DNA from: Nocardioides sp. Root190
GTDB lineage: Bacteria; Actinomycetota; Actinomycetes; Propionibacteriales; Nocardioidaceae
Reading direction: 5' to 3'
NCBI RefSeq assembly: GCF_001428565.1
Contig: NZ_LMIA01000007.1
Coordinates: forward strand, 62,001 to 126,000
DNA length: 64,000 nt
A program made the position numbers and the translations under genes. Every line of letters begins with the position of its first letter. Position 1 is the first letter of the stretch. The notes under the pieces are model-generated. The model searched no databases. It was not told the DNA's origin and worked only from the letters and a program-made list of their open reading frames with translations. Below, piece after piece: positions 24,609 through 32,633 of this stretch.

Positions 24609-25232
24609 ATGACCTCCCTCAAGCGACCGCTGGCCGGAGCCGGCGCTGCCGTCCTGCTCGCGCTCTCCCTCACCGCCTGCGGCGGCGGTGCCCCCGCCGA
24701 CGCATCCGTCGAGGACTTCTGTGAGGCCTACCAGGGCGACGTGAACAACGAGGCTCTCGGCAAGGCCTTCGCCGACGAGGACTGGGACGAGGTCACCGAC
24801 CTGATCAAGGAGCAGATCGCCGAGCTCGAGGAGGTCGGGACGCCGAAGGACATCTCCGACGACGCCCGTGAGGGCTTCGAGATCCAGGTCGACAAGTCCG
24901 GCGACCTGAGCGCCGACGACGTCGAGAAGGCCTTCAACAGCGACGAGTCGAACCCGTTCGAGGCCGACCTGTCCTCCGAGGACAAGGAGAAGGTCGAGGC
25001 CTTCGACAAGTACCAGTCCGAGACCTGTGCCGACCAGGGCGACAACGGCTCGGACTCGGACGACGACTCGGAGCCCGAGGTCCCGACGGATCTCCCGTCC
25101 GACGTCCCGACGGACCTCTCGACCGACATCCCGACCGAGATCCCGACGGACATCCCCTCGCTCAGCCCCGAGGACCTCGAGCGCCTCGAGTCCGAGCTCG
25201 CCGAGCTCAGCGAGAGCGCCGCAGCTGAGTGA
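24609..25232 (+). CDS. Small lipoprotein, tandem paralogue 3 with acidic/proline tail
   Basis: 207 residues. The signal peptide SLKRPLAGAGAAVLLALSLT ends in lipobox LTAC, then GGGAPADAS as in paralogue 2. The domain keeps DFCEAYQGDV, the EEVGTPKDI loop and GFEIQVDKSGDL, and ends at a conserved Cys (SETC). It is more divergent than the other two. It has an extra C-terminal tail of PTDLPSDVPTDLST repeats and a final charged helix. AGGAAAGGA precedes the ATG at 24609. Independent transcription is likely because of the terminator upstream. Function unknown. Confidence 0.85.
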   Translation: MTSLKRPLAGAGAAVLLALSLTACGGGAPADASVEDFCEAYQGDVNNEALGKAFADEDWDEVTDLIKEQIAELEEVGTPKDISDDAREGFEIQVDKSGDLSADDVEKAFNSDESNPFEADLSSEDKEKVEAFDKYQSETCADQGDNGSDSDDDSEPEVPTDLPSDVPTDLSTDIPTEIPTDIPSLSPEDLERLESELAELSESAAAE

Positions 25233-25252
25233 TGGTGCTCTGAGCTCCTCGC

Positions 25253-25591
25253 TCAGATGACCTCTGCGGGTCGGCCGGTGTCGGACACCATGGCCCGGCC
25301 GGCCCGCTCCCAGCCGATCATCCCGTCGATCAGGTTGACGACGTCGTAGCCCTGTTGTGCGAGGTACGCCGCCGCCCGGGCCGATCGACCCCCCGCCTTG
25401 CAGACCACCAGCGTCTGCGTCGCCTCGAGCTCGACGAACTCGCCGAGGCGCGCGGGCAGCTCCATCAGTGGGATGTGCACCGCACCGTCGATGTGGGCGG
25501 CTGCCCACTCGTCGTCCTCGCGCACGTCGAGGACCACCAGCCCCTCGGGGAGCGGGTCGGGGACGGCATCGATCTCAATCGTCGGGATCAT
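25253..25591 (-). CDS. Rhodanese-like sulfurtransferase domain protein
   Basis: 112 residues, a single rhodanese domain. LVVLDVREDDEWAAAHIDGAVHIPL is the N-terminal half (split here as LDVREDDEW and HIDGAVHIPL). The active-site loop is CKAGGRS near residue 75, with the persulfide-forming Cys. Such proteins move sulfane sulfur in the cytoplasm; the partner is unknown. I chose ATG 25591 because it gives the usual ~105-residue domain; the frame is open further upstream but that stretch is repeat sequence. It converges on the lipoprotein gene. Confidence 0.88.
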   Translation of the reverse strand: MIPTIEIDAVPDPLPEGLVVLDVREDDEWAAAHIDGAVHIPLMELPARLGEFVELEATQTLVVCKAGGRSARAAAYLAQQGYDVVNLIDGMIGWERAGRAMVSDTGRPAEVI

Positions 25592-25621
25592 GGCACCAGT
25601 CTGCTCCACCGCACGAGCCGG

Positions 25622-25740
25622 TCGTTGGTCGAGTGGTGCCCCTGTCGTTGGTCGAGTGGTGCGAGCCCCTGGGCGAGCGCCTATCGAGACCACTCGCCCG
25701 GTCTCGATACGTGCGTCGCGACCTCGTTCCTCGCTCGCGG
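25622..25740. repeat. Intergenic repeat block with two direct 17-bp copies and the 41-nt dispersed core
   Basis: CGTTGGTCGAGTGGTGC occurs twice near 25622 and 25643. GACCACTCG at about 25688 is inverted relative to them. The core 25700-25740 matches 16644-16684 in opposite orientation. The block fills the spacer between the rhodanese and glycosylase genes. Confidence 0.7.
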
Positions 25741-25764
25741 CACTACTCGACCTGCCCGGCTGGT

Positions 25765-25797
25765 CCATGCCGGACCTCGTTCCTCGGTCCGGCATGG
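25765..25797 (-). terminator. Terminator hairpin after the glycosylase gene
   Basis: CCATGCCGGACC (25765-25776) and GGTCCGGCATGG (25786-25797) form a perfect 12-bp stem with a 9-nt loop (TCGTTCCTC), six bases past the stop codon at 25803. There is no U-run. The loop resembles part of the dispersed repeat, so terminator and repeat may be one element. Confidence 0.65.
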
Positions 25798-25802
25798 GAC
25801 GG

Positions 25803-26681
25803 TCACTTCAGCAGCTTGCTCATTCGTCGATCGGCGAGCAGTTTGCCGCCCGTCTGGCAGGTGGGGCAGTACTGCAGGCTCGAGTCCGCAAAGGACACCT
25901 CGCGCACCGTGTCGCCGCAGACCGGGCAGGGCTGGCCGGTCTGACCGTGCACGGCGAGGTTCGACTTCTTCTCGGCCTTCAGCTCGCTCGCGGCCAGCCC
26001 GCTGGAGCGCTCGACCGCCTCGCCGAGGGTGGTGCGGACGGCGGCGTACAACGTCGTGAGTTCCTCGTCGGTGAGGCTGTCGGCGGGCTTGTACGGCGAC
26101 ATCCGTGCGGCGTGGAGGATCTCGTCGGAGTAGGCGTTGCCGATCCCGGCGATGGTGCCCTGGTGGCGCAGGACGCCCTTGAGCTGCTTGCGACCGGCGT
26201 CGCGGAGGATGCCGGCGAGGCGCTCCTGGGTGAAGTCCTCGGTCAGCGGGTCAGGGCCGAGGCTGGCGAGCCCGGGGACGTCGAGGGGGTCGCGGACCAG
26301 GTGGAGGGCGAGGGACTTCTTCGTGCCGGCCTCGGTGATGTCGAGACCGGGGGTGGCGCCGTCCTGCTCGTCGAGGACGATCCGGACCGCGAGCGGGGAC
26401 TTGTTGCTCGGGCGCGGGGGCAGCGCGGGGACGTCGTCCTTCCACCGGATCCAGCCGGCGCGGGCGAGGTGCATCACCAGGTGCAGCCCGCTGGCCTCGA
26501 TGTCGAGGTACTTGCCGTGACGTCGTACGTCGTCGACGAGGGCTCCCTCGATCGCAGCCAGAGGCGGGTCGTAGGTCTTGAGCGCGCTGAAGGTGGCGAC
26601 ATGGATCCGGGTGATGGCACGGCCGTCGAGCCGACCCCGCAGGTCCAGGGCCAGCGCCTCGACCTCGGGCAGCTCGGGCAC
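25803..26681 (-). CDS. Fpg/Nei-family DNA glycosylase
   Basis: 292 residues. It removes oxidised bases and cuts the strand by beta/delta elimination. The N-terminus is PELPEVEALA, with the catalytic Pro2 and Glu3 expected after Met removal. RRHGKYLDI near residue 54-62 carries the conserved Lys. The helix-two-turn-helix follows (GTIAGIGNAYSDEILH, ~175-190). The C-terminal zinc finger CPVC plus CPTC closes the protein. Of the several Fpg/Nei homologues actinobacteria carry, the exact subtype and substrate cannot be fixed here. Normal family length. Confidence 0.92.
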   Translation of the reverse strand: MPELPEVEALALDLRGRLDGRAITRIHVATFSALKTYDPPLAAIEGALVDDVRRHGKYLDIEASGLHLVMHLARAGWIRWKDDVPALPPRPSNKSPLAVRIVLDEQDGATPGLDITEAGTKKSLALHLVRDPLDVPGLASLGPDPLTEDFTQERLAGILRDAGRKQLKGVLRHQGTIAGIGNAYSDEILHAARMSPYKPADSLTDEELTTLYAAVRTTLGEAVERSSGLAASELKAEKKSNLAVHGQTGQPCPVCGDTVREVSFADSSLQYCPTCQTGGKLLADRRMSKLLK

Positions 26682-26773
26682 GGGGACAGCCTAGAACAAC
26701 GGACCGACGTGGGACTTCGTCCTGATTCCGGCCCACGCCGATGACCCGGGTCGACCACAGCGGTTGGTCGGGC

Positions 26774-27850
26774 ATGAACTCCCCGATCCTTCCCCGCCTC
26801 GTCCTCGCCCCGGTCGCGCTCGCTGCTGCCGCCGTCATCGGTTTCGGGCCGATGGGCAGCGCCCAGGCTGCCGAGTGCGGCCAGCCGGCGGTCCCCGCCG
26901 TGTTCGAGAGCGTCGAGCACCCCGCCGTCCTCACCACCGTCCCGGCCGTGACGCACCTGGAGTGGACCTGGCGCCGCGACGTGGCGAGCGTGGAGACCGA
27001 GCACGCCCGGACGGTCATCGACCGGGCGCACGTGCCGGCCGTCGCCGAGCAGGGTCACCACGAGACCCGCGTCGTGACGCCCGCGGTCCTGACGACCGAG
27101 TGGGAGTACGTCCAGCACCAGACCGGCCGCACCCGCTGGGAGGCGCCGGGCTGGAACGCCGGTGAGAACGGCAAGGGCTGGTCCCCGACGGGCGTGACCC
27201 GCGAGGTGGAGAAGTCAGCGGCCGTCACCGAGCAGGTCTGGGTCATCGACAGTCCCGCCGTCGCCGAGGTGACCGAGCTGTCCCACCAGGAGCTCGTGTG
27301 GGTTGCCGCCGGAGCCGTCGCGCCCGCTGGGTACGACGCCACGGGCGCCACCCGCCCGGGCGCTCCGGTCGAGGAGCTCTCGCCCGGCACGTCCGCCGAG
27401 GCCCCTGCAGGGGTCGGTTGGACACAGGTCGCCGGATCCGGCGTGAGTGTCGTCGACGAGGAGGCCCACGAGCGCGTCGAGCAGGAGGCCTGGGTCGAGG
27501 ACGTGCTGGTCACCCCCGAGGTGCCGGCGACCGAGGCCTGCGCTTCCCCTGTCGACGGTGAGGACACCGACGGCGAGGACACCGACGGCGAGGACACGGA
27601 CGGTGAGGACACCGACGGCGAGGACACCGACGGCGAGGACGGCCTGATCGTCGACGACATCGACGACCCGTCCGTGGAGGGCGAGGTCGCCGGGATCGCG
27701 AACAACTCGGGCGTCGTGCCCACCGCTGCCGTGGGCGAGGTGCTGCCGGCCACCGGCAACGGTGTCGAGCCCTGGCTGCTGGCCCTCGGCGCGGTGAGCC
27801 TGCTGGCCGGTGCCGGCCTGGTCCGTCGCTCGAGCGCCCCGCTCAACTGA
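26774..27850 (+). CDS. LPATG wall-anchored surface protein with DGEDT repeats
   Basis: 358 residues from ATG 26774; an ATG at 26741 would add 11 residues before the signal peptide and is less likely. The signal peptide (LVLAPVALAAAAVIGFGPMG) is cleaved near SAQAAEC. The ectodomain has two diverged copies of a Trp/Val-rich module (WEAPGWNAGENGKGW in the first). Then come six acidic DGEDT units (27554-27640). The C-terminus is LPATG at ~324-328, a hydrophobic helix, and the RRSS tail. It should be sortase-anchored to the wall; the ligand is unknown. No sortase is encoded nearby. Confidence 0.85.
   Translation: MNSPILPRLVLAPVALAAAAVIGFGPMGSAQAAECGQPAVPAVFESVEHPAVLTTVPAVTHLEWTWRRDVASVETEHARTVIDRAHVPAVAEQGHHETRVVTPAVLTTEWEYVQHQTGRTRWEAPGWNAGENGKGWSPTGVTREVEKSAAVTEQVWVIDSPAVAEVTELSHQELVWVAAGAVAPAGYDATGATRPGAPVEELSPGTSAEAPAGVGWTQVAGSGVSVVDEEAHERVEQEAWVEDVLVTPEVPATEACASPVDGEDTDGEDTDGEDTDGEDTDGEDTDGEDGLIVDDIDDPSVEGEVAGIANNSGVVPTAAVGEVLPATGNGVEPWLLALGAVSLLAGAGLVRRSSAPLN
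27554..27640 (+). repeat. 15-bp coding tandem repeat (DGEDT), about 5.8 copies
   Basis: A 15-bp unit GACGGYGAGGACACS repeats in frame within the wall protein gene, encoding five DGEDT units and a final DGED. Synonymous third-base differences between copies are few, suggesting recent expansion. Confidence 0.9.
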
Positions 27851-27946
27851 CCCGATCAACTGACCCCGATCTGCTGACCTCCTCCGGCCACAGCGCGCGG
27901 CGTACCCCCTGGACCAGTACCTTCGTCCTGACCAGGAGGTGTGCAG

Positions 27947-28651
27947 ATGGAGCGGTGGACGGGTCGGTGCGTGACGGCGGCGGTGGTCGCCGTTCTCGCC
28001 ACCGGTGTGACGGCGTGCGGCGAGGACGAGCCGGAGGCGCCGTCGACCAGTGAGGTCGCGGACCTGGATCCGACCCAGGCACTGGTCGCTGCGCGTGCGG
28101 CGATGCTCGAGCTGGACGACGTGACCTATCGCGGCCGGACCCTCGTGGCCAGCCAGGCGGTGCGGCTCAAGGGGGTCGGCGAGCTGATCGTGACCTCGGA
28201 CGACCGCTGCCAGTCGTCCTTCACGCACGAGCGCCAGGGCCGCCTGATCAGCCGAGCGATCGGCGAGACCACCTACGTCTTCGCGGACGCCGCGCTGATG
28301 CGCCGCGCGCTGCGCTACGACCCGGCGAAGGTCGCCGAACTCAAGGGCAAGTGGCAGTCGACCTCGCGCATGCAGGGTCGTGACTGCGATCTCAGCGAGC
28401 TGCTCCCCGACGCCGCCGAGTACGACTCCTTCGAGGACGCCGGCACCGGCGAGGTCGAGGGCGTCCCGGTCCGCACGCTGACTGGTACCACGGCGGCCGG
28501 CGAGCTCACCGTGTCGATCGCGACCGACGGCGAGCCGCTGGTGATGGAGGTGTCGAGCGACAACGGCGAGAGCACGCTCACCCTGGTCGAGCACGACAGC
28601 GGCGTGCGGATCGAGGCGCCGCCCGCCAAGGACGTCCTCCCCGCCTCGTGA
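27947..28651 (+). CDS. Lipoprotein of unknown function
   Basis: 234 residues. The signal peptide (TGRCVTAAVVAVLATG) ends in lipobox VTAC, so it is lipid-anchored outside the membrane. The mature part has TYRGRTLVASQAV, a region CQSSFTHERQGRLIS and CDLSELLPDAAEY, with two Cys about 60 residues apart. The layout of beta strands resembles LolA/LppX-type lipid-carrying lipoproteins, but this is only an impression of fold. AGGAGGT sits 7 nt before ATG 27947, which decides this start over GTG 27941. It stands alone between the LPATG gene and an ATPase gene. Confidence 0.83.
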   Translation: MERWTGRCVTAAVVAVLATGVTACGEDEPEAPSTSEVADLDPTQALVAARAAMLELDDVTYRGRTLVASQAVRLKGVGELIVTSDDRCQSSFTHERQGRLISRAIGETTYVFADAALMRRALRYDPAKVAELKGKWQSTSRMQGRDCDLSELLPDAAEYDSFEDAGTGEVEGVPVRTLTGTTAAGELTVSIATDGEPLVMEVSSDNGESTLTLVEHDSGVRIEAPPAKDVLPAS

Positions 28652-28717
28652 ACCGACTCGATGCGACACGCTAGGACAATCTAGGATCGAGGCTAGAGAG
28701 CCGGATATCGTCGGATC

Positions 28718-29914
28718 ATGGACCCGATCCGCAACCCGTACGCACCCGGTGCCGGCCAGCGCCCGCCGGAGCTCGCCGGTCGTGACGAGCAGCTCGCGGC
28801 GTTCGACGTCGTGCTCGAGCGGGTGTCCCGCGGCCGCCCGGAGCGTTCGCTGGTCCTGACCGGGCTGCGCGGCGTGGGCAAGACGGTGCTGCTCAACGCA
28901 CTGCGCTCCGCCGCGGTGCGCAAGGGCTGGGGGACCGGCAAGCTCGAGGCACGCCCGGACCAGTCGTTGCGGCGACCGCTGTCCTCCGCCCTGCACCAGG
29001 CCGTCCGCGAGCTCGCGCACCCCGAGACGGCCGAGACCGACCACGTGCTCGGCGTGATCCGCTCCTTCGCGCAACGCGATGCGGGCGCCGACGCCAAGCT
29101 GCGCGACCGCTGGAGCCCGGGCATCGACGCCCCGCTGGTGCGCGGACGCGCCGACTCCGGTGACGTCGAGATCGACCTGGTCGAGCTGCTCACCGACGTC
29201 GGCGGGCTGGCGGCCGACGTCGGCAAGGGCGTCGGCATCTTCATCGACGAGATGCAGGACCTCGGTGCCGACGACATCTCCGCACTCTGCGCCGCCTGCC
29301 ACGAGCTCAGCCAGAACGGCCTTCCGGTCATCGTCGTCGGCGCCGGACTGCCGCACCTGCCGGCCGTGCTGTCGGCCAGCAAGTCCTACTCCGAGCGGCT
29401 CTTCTCCTACCAGCGCATCGATCGCCTCGCCCGGGACGCCGCCGACCGCGCCCTCGTCGCGCCCGCTGCCGAGGAGGAGGCCGAGTTCACCGCCGAGGCC
29501 CTCGACGCGATGTACGACGCCACGCGCGGCTACCCCTACTTCATCCAGGCCTACGGGCGCTCCGTGTGGGACGTCGCACCCCATGCCCCGATCACCGCCG
29601 ACGACGTGGCCGTCGCCGGTCCGGAGGCCGAGCGCGAGCTCGCCGTCGGGTTCTTCGGCTCCCGCTACGAGCGGGCCACGCCGGCGGAGCGCGACTACCT
29701 GCGGGCGATGGCCGATGCGGCGGGCGATGACACCGAGGACGCCGTGGGGTCGGTCGCGACCTCCGACGTCGCCCTCGTCCTCGGCAAGAAGCCCCAGTCG
29801 CTCTCCCCGGCCCGCGACTCGTTGCTCAAGAAGGGGCTGATCTACTCCGGCGAGCGGGGTCGGATCGCGTTCACCGTGCCGCACTTCGGGAGGTACCTCC
29901 GGTCGCAGGCGTGA
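28718..29914 (+). CDS. AAA-type ATPase of the archaeal-ATPase-like group
   Basis: 398 residues. Walker A is GLRGVGKTVLLN at ~48-59 and Walker B is GIFIDEMQDL at ~179-188, with the sensor-type VVGAGLPHLP after it. The C-terminal part (EARDYLRAMAD-like region, then PARDSLLKKGLIYSGERG) looks like a winged helix, as in the orphan archaeal-type ATPases of bacteria. There is no attached effector domain. These proteins are often tied to stress or phage response, but the function here is unknown. The ATG lies 6 nt after TATCGT (28706-28711), so it is leaderless. It is followed by a small membrane protein gene 14 bp downstream. Confidence 0.82.
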   Translation: MDPIRNPYAPGAGQRPPELAGRDEQLAAFDVVLERVSRGRPERSLVLTGLRGVGKTVLLNALRSAAVRKGWGTGKLEARPDQSLRRPLSSALHQAVRELAHPETAETDHVLGVIRSFAQRDAGADAKLRDRWSPGIDAPLVRGRADSGDVEIDLVELLTDVGGLAADVGKGVGIFIDEMQDLGADDISALCAACHELSQNGLPVIVVGAGLPHLPAVLSASKSYSERLFSYQRIDRLARDAADRALVAPAAEEEAEFTAEALDAMYDATRGYPYFIQAYGRSVWDVAPHAPITADDVAVAGPEAERELAVGFFGSRYERATPAERDYLRAMADAAGDDTEDAVGSVATSDVALVLGKKPQSLSPARDSLLKKGLIYSGERGRIAFTVPHFGRYLRSQA

Positions 29915-29927
29915 CTACGCTGTGCCC

Positions 29928-30563
29928 GTGACCGTCAGCTCCAGGGCCGAGTCGAGCCCGCCGTCGTACGTTGGCAGCGTGCTGCCGGCGATCCTGTTCA
30001 TGCTCGTGGCGGGAGTCGTCGGGCCGATCTTCCTGGTGATGGGCTTCGTCGTCGACGAACCCGACACCGGGTGGTTGCTGCCGACGGGCCTGGGGATCAC
30101 GGTCCTGGACGTCCTGATCGGCTTTCTCGTGGGCCGTGGTCGCTACCGTGCCAAGGCCAGGATGCACCAGCTGCGTGCGGTCGGTCGTCCGGCCCGGGCG
30201 CAGGTGCTCTCCTTCGAGGAGACGGGCGTGCAGATCAACGACCAGCCGGTTCTCGTCATCCAGATGCGCCTGCACGGCGGTGACTTCACGCCCTTCGAGG
30301 TCCAGGCCCGCCAGGCGGTCTCCAACGTCCGGATCCCGCTGCTGCACGCGGGCGAGCTCCCCGTCCTGATCGACCCCGAGACGATGGAGTGGGAGATCGA
30401 CTGGGACTCGGCGAAGCTCGCCACGCCGTCCACGCTCGCACCTCCTGCCGACCAGCGCTCGTCCGCCGAGCGGCTGGCCGAGCTCGACGACCTGCTGCAC
30501 CGCGACCTGCTCAGTCGCGAGGAGTACGACGAGACGCGGGCCCGCATCCTCGACGGGCTCTGA
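29928..30563 (+). CDS. Membrane protein with C-terminal SHOCT domain
   Basis: 211 residues. Two hydrophobic helices near the N-terminus (VLPAILFMLVAGVVGPIFLV and LLPTGLGITVLDVLIGFLVG) are followed by a cytoplasmic beta-rich region (ARAQVLSFEETGVQIND). The end RLAELDDLLHRDLLSREEYD is a SHOCT motif, a short helical element often found at protein ends. TACGCT (29916-29921) ends 6 nt before GTG 29928, which supports this start over GTG 29922. Function unknown; the spacing to the ATPase gene is small but a separate promoter is visible. Confidence 0.8.
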   Translation: MTVSSRAESSPPSYVGSVLPAILFMLVAGVVGPIFLVMGFVVDEPDTGWLLPTGLGITVLDVLIGFLVGRGRYRAKARMHQLRAVGRPARAQVLSFEETGVQINDQPVLVIQMRLHGGDFTPFEVQARQAVSNVRIPLLHAGELPVLIDPETMEWEIDWDSAKLATPSTLAPPADQRSSAERLAELDDLLHRDLLSREEYDETRARILDGL

Positions 30564-30657
30564 CGCCCACCGCTGCTGACCGCTGCTGACGGCCCGGGCA
30601 GCTGCCGGCGGAAATCGTTCGCGCCGACCCGAGTCAGCGACGTACGCTGGTCCCATC

Positions 30658-30675
30658 ATGCTGATCGACGCCTGA
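30658..30675 (+). promoter_or_regulatory. Five-codon upstream reading frame (MLIDA) in the ABC-F leader
   Basis: ATG at 30658 opens a five-codon frame ending TGA 30673-30675, 74 bp before the ABC-F start. A TACGCT box (30643-30648) lies 9 nt before it, so the transcript would begin close to this start codon. ABC-F genes in other bacteria are often controlled by short upstream peptides whose stalled translation allows expression. That role is inferred here. Confidence 0.5.
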
Positions 30676-30749
30676 ACCCGACTCGCGCCCGTGGCCGTCC
30701 TCGTGACGTCGTGCCCGGCGAGTCCACCGCCTCCGTCGAAGGTCTCGTC

Positions 30750-32390
30750 ATGTCAGCAGCGTTCTCCCCGGTCGTCGTCCGCGACCTCACCCTCGCCTTC
30801 GGCCGCCGTACCGTCCTGGACGGCGTCGACCTCATCGCCCAGCCGGGGCGCCGGATCGGCCTGATCGGCGAGAACGGCGCCGGGAAGTCGTCGCTGCTCC
30901 GCGCGGTCGACGGCTCCCTGCCGCGCACGGCCCACGTCACCGGCTCGATCGATGCCCCGGCGGATCGAGCGTTCCTCACGCAGGAGCCGCCGTTCGCGGA
31001 CGGCGACACGATCGCCGACGTCCTCGCCACCACGCTGGCCCCGCTCCGGGCGGCGGTCGGCGCGGTCGAGTCGTTGGCGGACCGGCTCGGCGACCCGGTC
31101 GTGGCCGACGACTACGCCCGTGCGCTGGAACACGCCCTGGCCCACGACGCGTGGGATGCGGACCGCCGCGCGCTCCTCGCCGCCGAGCAGCTCGGGCTGG
31201 ACGGCCTCGAACCGACCCGCCCCGTCGGCAGCCTGTCGGGCGGCCAGCGGACCAGGCTGGCGCTCGCCACCCTGATGACCCGGCGACCGACCTGCCTGCT
31301 GCTCGACGAGCCCACCAACCACCTGGACGACGGTGCCGTCGCGCTGCTGGTCGCCTTCCTGCGCGACCTGCCGGGCGTCGTACTCCTCACCAGTCACGAC
31401 CGCGTGTTCCTCGACGAGGTCTGCACCGACCTGGTCGACCTCGACCCGGTGGGTGGCGGCACCGACGGCCGCGGCGGTCGGCGGTACGGCGGCGGATGGA
31501 CCGCCTACAGCGCCGAGCGGGATGCCGCGCGGCGCCGGTGGGAGGAGACCTGGGTCGTGCAGCAGGAGGAGCTGGACCGCCTGCGCGCCGCGACCCGGAT
31601 CGAGAAGAGCGCGATCGCACCGGGCCGCGGTCCCCGCGACAACGACAAGTTCATCCACGCCTTCAAGGGGCAGAACGTCGACCGCACCCTGGCCCGCCGC
31701 AAGCGGGACGCCGAGCGGCGCCTCGACGAGGCCGAGCGCACCCAGGTGCCCAAGCCCCCGACCCCGCTGCGGCTCTCGACCGAGGTGACCGGGGCCGGGG
31801 CCGCGTCGCTCGGCCTCGGGCGTGCGGTCACCGTGCGCGACCTGGTCGTCGAGTCTCGCCTGGCGGTGCCCGCGCTCGACCTCGAGGCGGGTGGCCACCT
31901 GCTGGTGACCGGCCCCAACGGTTCGGGAAAGTCGACGCTGCTCGGCGTCCTGTCCGGCCGGCTCGTGCCGACCTCGGGGACCGTGCAGGTCGGTGCCCGC
32001 CGGGTGGTCGAACTGACCCAGGACCCGGTGTTCCCCGACCTGACCGCTCCGGCCGCGGCAACCTATGCGGCGCTGGTCGGTGCCGAGCTCGCCGAGCAGC
32101 GACCGCTGCGCAGCCTGGGTCTGCTCCACCCGCGCGAGCACGCCAAGCCCGTCGTACTCCTCTCCGTGGGCCAACGCCGCCGCCTCGCCCTGGCCGTCGC
32201 GGTCGCGACCGCCCCCGACCTGCTGCTCCTCGACGAGCCGACCAACCACCTCTCGCTGGCCCTGGTCGGCGAGCTCGAGGAGGCGATCGGCCGCAGCGCC
32301 GGGACGGTCGTCGTCGCCTCCCACGACCGCTGGCTCCGGCGGCGGTGGGACGGCTCCGCGCTGGCGCTCGGCCTCGGACCTGGCTTGTAA
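30750..32390 (+). CDS. ABC-F ATPase (ribosome-associated)
   Basis: 546 residues with two nucleotide-binding domains and no membrane segments, the ABC-F layout. Domain 1: GENGAGKSSLL near 42-52, LSGGQRTRLAL near 155-165, LLLDEPTNHLD. Domain 2: GPNGSGKSTLL near 389-399, the variant signature LSVGQRRRLAL, LLLDEPTNHL. The linker (~265-345) is long and charged (FIHAFKGQNVDRTLARRKRD). ABC-F proteins act in the ribosomal E site in translation control or protect against ribosome-binding antibiotics. Which applies is unknown, although the upstream peptide-like leader points to an inducible resistance-type gene. ATG 30750 is preceded by GAAGGT. Confidence 0.88.
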   Translation: MSAAFSPVVVRDLTLAFGRRTVLDGVDLIAQPGRRIGLIGENGAGKSSLLRAVDGSLPRTAHVTGSIDAPADRAFLTQEPPFADGDTIADVLATTLAPLRAAVGAVESLADRLGDPVVADDYARALEHALAHDAWDADRRALLAAEQLGLDGLEPTRPVGSLSGGQRTRLALATLMTRRPTCLLLDEPTNHLDDGAVALLVAFLRDLPGVVLLTSHDRVFLDEVCTDLVDLDPVGGGTDGRGGRRYGGGWTAYSAERDAARRRWEETWVVQQEELDRLRAATRIEKSAIAPGRGPRDNDKFIHAFKGQNVDRTLARRKRDAERRLDEAERTQVPKPPTPLRLSTEVTGAGAASLGLGRAVTVRDLVVESRLAVPALDLEAGGHLLVTGPNGSGKSTLLGVLSGRLVPTSGTVQVGARRVVELTQDPVFPDLTAPAAATYAALVGAELAEQRPLRSLGLLHPREHAKPVVLLSVGQRRRLALAVAVATAPDLLLLDEPTNHLSLALVGELEEAIGRSAGTVVVASHDRWLRRRWDGSALALGLGPGL

Positions 32391-32612
32391 CTACGTGTTC
32401 GTGCGCAGAAACACGTGTCACAGCACCCGGGTAGCTGCAACAGCACCCGGGTAGCGGCCGCGAGGTCGGCCGAATCCGCCCGTGTCGGTTGCGCAGGTCC
32501 ACGCGCCACGGCAGCGTCATGTGCCGACGTGACCCGATCACCTACCCGGGTGCTGTTGCACCTACCCGGGTGCTGCGACAGGGCGAAACCAACACGAACA
32601 CGTAGTTACAAG
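32384..32612. repeat. 229-bp long inverted repeat with nested copies at a convergent junction
   Basis: Outer arms 32384-32403 and 32593-32612 are perfect over 20 bp. Within each arm CAGCACCCGGGTAG appears twice (32421-32434, 32441-32454), mirrored by CTACCCGGGTGCTG twice (32542-32555, 32562-32575). The central ~87 bp is unpaired. The left arm contains the ABC-F stop codon. No gene is visible in it. Confidence 0.85.
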
Positions 32613-32633
32613 CGTGCTGGGGCCCGGAGCCGT

